From: Astropecten irregularis
Lineage: Eukaryota > Echinodermata > Asteroidea > Paxillosida > Astropectinidae
Direction: 5' to 3'
DNA length: 64,000 bases
NCBI GenBank assembly: GCA_963971285.1
Contig: OZ020255.1
Span: 6,386,001 to 6,450,000 of the forward strand
Shown: positions 40,940 through 64,000 of the stretch, in pieces
How positions within the stretch are numbered: the stretch's first letter is position 1
How the letters are laid out: every line of letters starts with the position of its first letter
Made by a program: the position numbers and the translations under genes
The notes under the pieces: model-generated
What the model saw: the letters and a program-made list of their open reading frames with translations, nothing else
What the model was told of the DNA's origin: nothing
Database searches by the model: none

Positions 40940-41548
40940 AATAACTTTAACCCTGGTCAAACCAATTGACCCTGGTCAAAGCAATCGACCCTGGTCAAAG
41001 CAATCGACCCTGGGGCCGATTTCACTAACACTTTGCGATCATCGCTAAAACCGAAATCCATCACTGAGCTTCAAATTGATTACTACTTTGAGTAGGAATT
41101 TTCACTGTAATAAGCCCCGATCAAACCAATTGACCCTGGTCAAACTATAACTGACCCTGGTCAAACCAACTTGAACCTGACAAAATTATTGACCCTGGTT
41201 GAACCAAACCCAGGTCAAACCAATTGACCCTGGTCAAACTAACTGACCCGGCCCTGGTCAAACCAATTGAACCTGGTCAAACAAACTGACCCTGGTCAAA
41301 CCAATTGACCACCCTGGTCAAACCAACTGACCCTGGTCAAACCAATTGAACCTGGTCAAACAAACTGACCCTGGTCAAACCAATTGCCAACCCTGGTCAA
41401 ACCAACTGACCCTGGTCAAACCAATTGAACCTGGTCAAACAAACTGACCCTGGTCAAACAAACTGACCCTGGTCAAACCAATTGACCACCCTGGTCAAAC
41501 CAACTGACCCTGGTCAAACCAATTGAACCTGGTCAAACTAATTGACCA
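40940..41548. repeat. Minisatellite CCCTGGTCAAACCAATTGA
   Basis: About 30 units of 19-22 bp, interrupted at 41011-41100 by a fragment of a GGGGCCGATTTCAC-ended element. Lies in the gene-free interval. Confidence 0.93.
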
Positions 41549-41804
41549 TGCTTATTAGTATTAAAATCATTGATATTTGATATCTACATAAAGAATTTCA
41601 ATTACTCTGTCCTTATACATAAAAAACAACAGATTTGCCACACAAAAAGTGCCAAAATTATATATTTTTGTTACAAACTTCCACAGTTCCACTGGCAAGA
41701 TACGTTGCAAGATTCTTTCAGACAGAAAGGTTTGGTGCAATCCACCCACCCCTATCCTCTCCTCGTCATGTGATGTGACAAATATTGCCCATCTCACAAA
41801 TATT

Positions 41805-42170
41805 TTAAAGGTAATTTCATACTTTGGTTTTTGTCAAAGAAATGTAGATTCATGAGCAGAAATATCAAGACAAATACAGTAACAGCCATCTATGAAATTC
41901 CCAGTCCCATACGGTGACCACTTTTTGAGAAAACAGTGAAAAACGCTCACAGACTTTCAAATCTTTTCACAGAATTTTCCCAATTTCCAATTGATCAAAA
42001 TTGATTTTGGTCAATTGGGTTTCACTCTTTTCTGGATAACTACAGCATTTCAGGCAAAAACATTTTAATGGTATGTTTCTACCATCACCATCTTTATACC
42101 CTGTAAGTTATAGGTAAATCTGTGAAGATTTCTGTTGCAATATGCTACCAAAGTATGACACTACCTTTAA
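41805..42170. mobile_element. TTAA-flanked MITE, copy 5
   Basis: TTAAAGGTAATTTCATACTT to CTACCTTTAA; gene-free interval. Confidence 0.9.
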
Positions 42171-42529
42171 ATACATAAGTTATACAATAAAATATCATTG
42201 ACACAATTAAACGGTCAATGTAAAGACAGATACAAAAAACAGCAGCCACAATATTTCGTCTTTTTCTGACTATTTATAAGGAAGGCAAGATCATTCAAAA
42301 ATGGACGCAGTATTACCGTGACAACTGGAAAGATGAAATAAAAAGTATAGACGAATGTCATTTTATCTGATGAGATCTGTTAGAAATGAGTTTTTGGACT
42401 TTTTGGATCCTTCGATCGTTGTGGGAATTTTTTGTTAATGTGCATATAAGCTTTCGCAGCATTTACAACTATTTCATCAGGCAATTCAAGCAGCTGTAAG
42501 CAGCAATTCCACAAGCTTACCGTTCGTAC

Positions 42530-42925
42530 GCACTGATTTCATGCTTGCTGTATGTGTCAATTTCATGAATGCTATATGCACCAATTCTATGCTTGCTCTT
42601 AAGCATGCTTGCACGAAGCTGTGTAAGAGCAGCCCAAATTCACAAATTCTACGCTTACAGTAAGTACCAATTCTACGCTTACTGTAAGCACCAATTCAAT
42701 CTTCACATACCATAATTGCATCTGGTCTACTCCAACTGTAAGCATCTTTCTATACTTGCTGTAACACAAATCCTATAATTATATGCTCACATGAAGCTGT
42801 AAGCACAGAGTCTACGCTTACAGTAAGCACAAATTCTACGCTAACTGTAAGCACCAATTCATTCTACACTAATACCATAAGCATACTACTACATGTGTAA
42901 GCGCCTTTCTATATTTGCCAATTAA
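42530..42925. repeat. Degenerate repeat with TACGCTTACTGTAAGCAC palindromes
   Basis: Short units in which GCTTAC and GTAAGC alternate, giving many small inverted repeats, spaced about 24-30 bp apart. Confidence 0.75.
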
Positions 42926-43439
42926 GCACCAAAGCTTACTTTTCCGGCTTAACTATAGTCAGTTGTCCAAATCGGGCAATGTCAAAATTTCAGATAAAAA
43001 TGGCTGCCAATAATTATTCTCTTTTAAAAAATCTTAACTTAAAATCATTATTTTGTAATAAATAAAATATAACTCTCATCATTTATAGTCTATTAAAAGT
43101 ACATGTACAAAAATAAAGAAATTACCATTTTCCGTCTTGACGGAAAAATTTAACAAACGCATGCAATTCCGTGTACACACCACTGAAAAAACTTTCTAAA
43201 AATTTCAGCAAGTTGATTATAGAGTACTTTAACTATGTCAAATACAAAAGAAGATCTTTGTAGTCTAAAAAATTGAGAGGATTTTTTTTCATTTTTGGTC
43301 AAATCAATTTGGTATCCAGTCTTAAATGACATCAGTTTGTAGCGATTCAATAGGGCTCCACGCTCATGATGTCACATTCATGCCATAAGTACCCCGATGT
43401 TTGGACAAAAAACCCTTGTACGTATGGCCAGTGTTTTTT

Positions 43440-43790
43440 TTCCGAGTATCAAGTACTGCCGACTGTCGAGTACCAGCAAGACAGGTCGAGTACTTTGCCA
43501 GCCGAGTACAGGTTTCCAAGTACAAGAACTTTCTACTTCCGAGTATGAGTACAAGTACTTATCTTCCAAGTACGAGTACGATGCTCGAGTACAATTTTTT
43601 TATGTCGAGTTCCAAGTATATTGTAGCACGAGTACAAGTACCATAGTTCGAGTATTAAAGAGTACTTGGACTTTCGAGTACAAGTACGAGTGCAAGTACT
43701 TTGAAAATGGTACTGGAGTAGTACTCAAGTACGAGTACTCAAGTTCGAGTACCAAGTACGAGTACTACAACACTGCGTATGGCTTAGAAA
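43440..43790. repeat. GAGTAC/AAGTAC short tandem repeat
   Basis: Dense GAGTACAAGTACGAGTAC-type hexamer variants, stop-free in one frame. A related ACTCGTACTC patch is at 62158-62300 and 62610-62690. Confidence 0.85.
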
Positions 43791-44430
43791 ATGGCATCAA
43801 CTTTAACCACTTCATACCATTCATAAAAAAGACATTTCACAAAAAGTGCAAATTTAGACACTTCCAATTTTTACGACTTTTTACGTACCAAATTTGCAGC
43901 AAATACTCAGAGTACGTTCTCTTGGGTCTAGCTTACACTATAAACGTGAACGTTGTACAATGTTGTCCCAACATATGGGTAACTATAGCTTAAGCTAGAG
44001 AGCATGTTCTATACATGGCTTGAGCGTGGAGTCCTATTGCTATATGCATCAGCATTTTAGATGTCAGATATGTGCAATTGTCATTAGGCACTGACAGCAT
44101 GGTGTTTTGCACACTGACGACACTTCATGACTTCACCGGTGTTATTTTCAAACGAAGGTGACCATCGTGTGCGAGAGATCTTGCTTTCTTGAGCCAGTGG
44201 CATGCTCCATGGGTAATGAAAGCATGCACACAAGGTCTAGGATGAGCAAGATGTCACGGTTTTGGGGTGGCGAGAATCAGAGTTTGCGATCTTTTGTTCA
44301 GCAAGTTCTTAGTACGACGGCATTCCAAGAAGTACATATGCCTAGCTTCCTCTTCAGGATTCAACCTCTTCAACCAGCTCTTAGTCCTCTGCAGTTGCAA
44401 AATTATTTTTGGTTTCACGAATTTAAAATT

Positions 44431-63089
<18,659 letters not shown>

Positions 63090-63134
63090 CTAGAGAAATG
63101 AATGGATGTGGCTTAATGCACTAGGATATTGCTG

Positions 63135-63740
63135 GGGCCTTTCTCAAAGCTCGGCTCCGGCTCATCAGGCTCCAACATTGTCTCTGTCATCCATATCGTC
63201 GCCGACACCACCAACTGACACCCTCTGCATCAAATGTGTGCATTTTTTTGATATTCGTTTTATTATCGATTTGCACTATTTTGAGTGATATCTGTCTGTA
63301 TACCAATTTACAAGGCTTTATTTATACCGAAACTTAGCTAATTAGACTAATTAGGAACAAGTATTTTCCAATAGTAAACAGTATGGACGCTCATGTGTGC
63401 GTCTTCTAAAAATCAGTTTCACAAACTGACACACACCTCAGTGTAAATTTGTGAAACTGATTCTATCCAGGTAATACGATTGCTGCGCCTATGCTTTTAA
63501 GCGAGCTTCATTTTTCATGTCCATTATAGAGTGACAGGTATTAATAATAGAGGCTTTTGGCTACCGTACAGCTTGGAAGAAAACAAGACAACTGAGCTTC
63601 AGCGAAAGTGATAAAGCACAGCCTATATTTTCAGCATATGGATGACAGTTCGAGACAAAGTTATAGCTGGGCCCTTTTCCGAACCTCGGCTCCGGCTCAG
63701 GCTCCAGCTCTGACATCCATGTGCTGAAAATATAGGTTGT
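63135..63740. mobile_element. CTCGGCTCC-type fold-back elements, two ends
   Basis: GGGCCTTTCTCAAAGCTCGG after CTG at 63132-63134, and GGGCCCTTTTCCGAACCTCG after CTG near 63667; the body TATATTTTCAGCATATGGATG lies between. Rearranged. Confidence 0.65.
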
Positions 63741-63785
63741 TGCTTTTTATTGAAGCTGAATCTTGAAGTGATTAATAGTTTAATT

Positions 63786-64000
63786 TTAAAGGTAGTATCA
63801 TACTTTGGTAAGAAACCAAAACAGAAATATTCACAGATTTATGTATAACTTACAGGGTATGAAGATGGTGGTGGTAGAAACATGCCGTGAAAGGAAAATA
63901 CACCTGAAATTGTGTATTTATCCAGAAATTTCCAAAAATCTTGTTGATCTTTTAAAAGATCAAAAATAAAAGAGAAAAGACTTAAGAAATACTGTGGCTG
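63786..64000. mobile_element. TTAA-type MITE, cut by window edge
   Basis: TTAAAGGTAGTATCATACTT at the left, running to the GATCTTTTAAAAGATC centre and off the window. Confidence 0.88.

Larger units (their letters stand above)
36006..44430. other. Gene-free interval between ARL6IP6 and the receptor
   Basis: Convergent 3' ends of ARL6IP6 (+) and the receptor (-) face each other across this interval. It holds inverted tRNA-like repeats, three TTAA MITEs, the 564-bp transposon, a fold-back MITE and minisatellites. No exon with splice and family support was found. Confidence 0.75.
63090..64000. other. Receptor intron sequence to window edge
   Basis: Repeats only (CTCGGCTCC fold-back ends, TTAA MITE). 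The preceding receptor exon, which must end in phase 0 with the N-terminal half of an Ig domain, was not found here. Confidence 0.7.

Noticed and set aside
43397..43993. 198-codon ORF rich in Lys, Tyr, Glu
   Set aside because: Translation of the GAGTAC/AAGTAC hexamer field; no splice or family support.

Overview
This window is animal nuclear DNA: large introns, GT-AG splicing, dispersed transposon families, minisatellites, and no operons or ribosome-binding sites. Three protein-coding genes can be assembled exon by exon, with reading phase agreeing at every junction. (1) PRPF40A, the U1 snRNP-associated splicing factor Prp40, lies on the minus strand at 33068-3393. It has 24 exons encoding 991 residues with two WW domains, a run of FF domains and an RS/lysine-rich tail. 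(2) ARL6IP6 lies on the plus strand at 33195-35798, with four exons encoding 233 residues and a multi-pass membrane C-terminal half. (3) A VEGFR-type receptor tyrosine kinase lies on the minus strand at 63089-44431. Sixteen exons are visible, encoding 1316 residues; the N-terminus lies beyond the right edge.

The organism is most likely a deuterostome marine invertebrate. My best guess is an echinoderm, possibly a sea star. The reasons are the head-to-head PRPF40A/ARL6IP6 pair, which I recall is also adjacent and divergent in human; a VEGFR-like receptor with more than the vertebrate number of membrane-proximal Ig domains; and repeats I associate with echinoderms (CR1/L2-like and Penelope-like fragments, tRNA-like repeats, fold-back MITEs with GGGGCCAATTTCA ends). 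The species is inference only.

Layout: 1-3392 holds repeats and presumably the PRPF40A 3' UTR. 3393-33068 is PRPF40A, whose introns are full of MITEs, tRNA-like repeats, minisatellites and LINE fragments. 33069-33194 is a 126-bp shared promoter and leader interval. 33195-35798 is ARL6IP6. 35799-44430 is a gene-free repeat-rich interval. 44431-63089 is the receptor, with Penelope and LINE debris and a 1.5-kb minisatellite in its introns. 63090-64000 is intronic repeat.

The genes do not form a pathway. PRPF40A and ARL6IP6 probably share a bidirectional promoter; the receptor is an independent signalling gene.

I see no wholly new cellular system. The best leads are: an array of about eight decoy copies of a PRPF40A exon end, most with a usable 5' splice site; the tight bidirectional promoter with an initiator ATG split from the rest of the ORF by an intron; a receptor with one Ig domain more than the vertebrate VEGFR arrangement and a three-fold tyrosine-motif tail; an 8-bp-TSD transposon family keeping a short shared ORF; and a set of otherwise unrelated fold-back elements sharing GGGGCC-type termini next to CWG.
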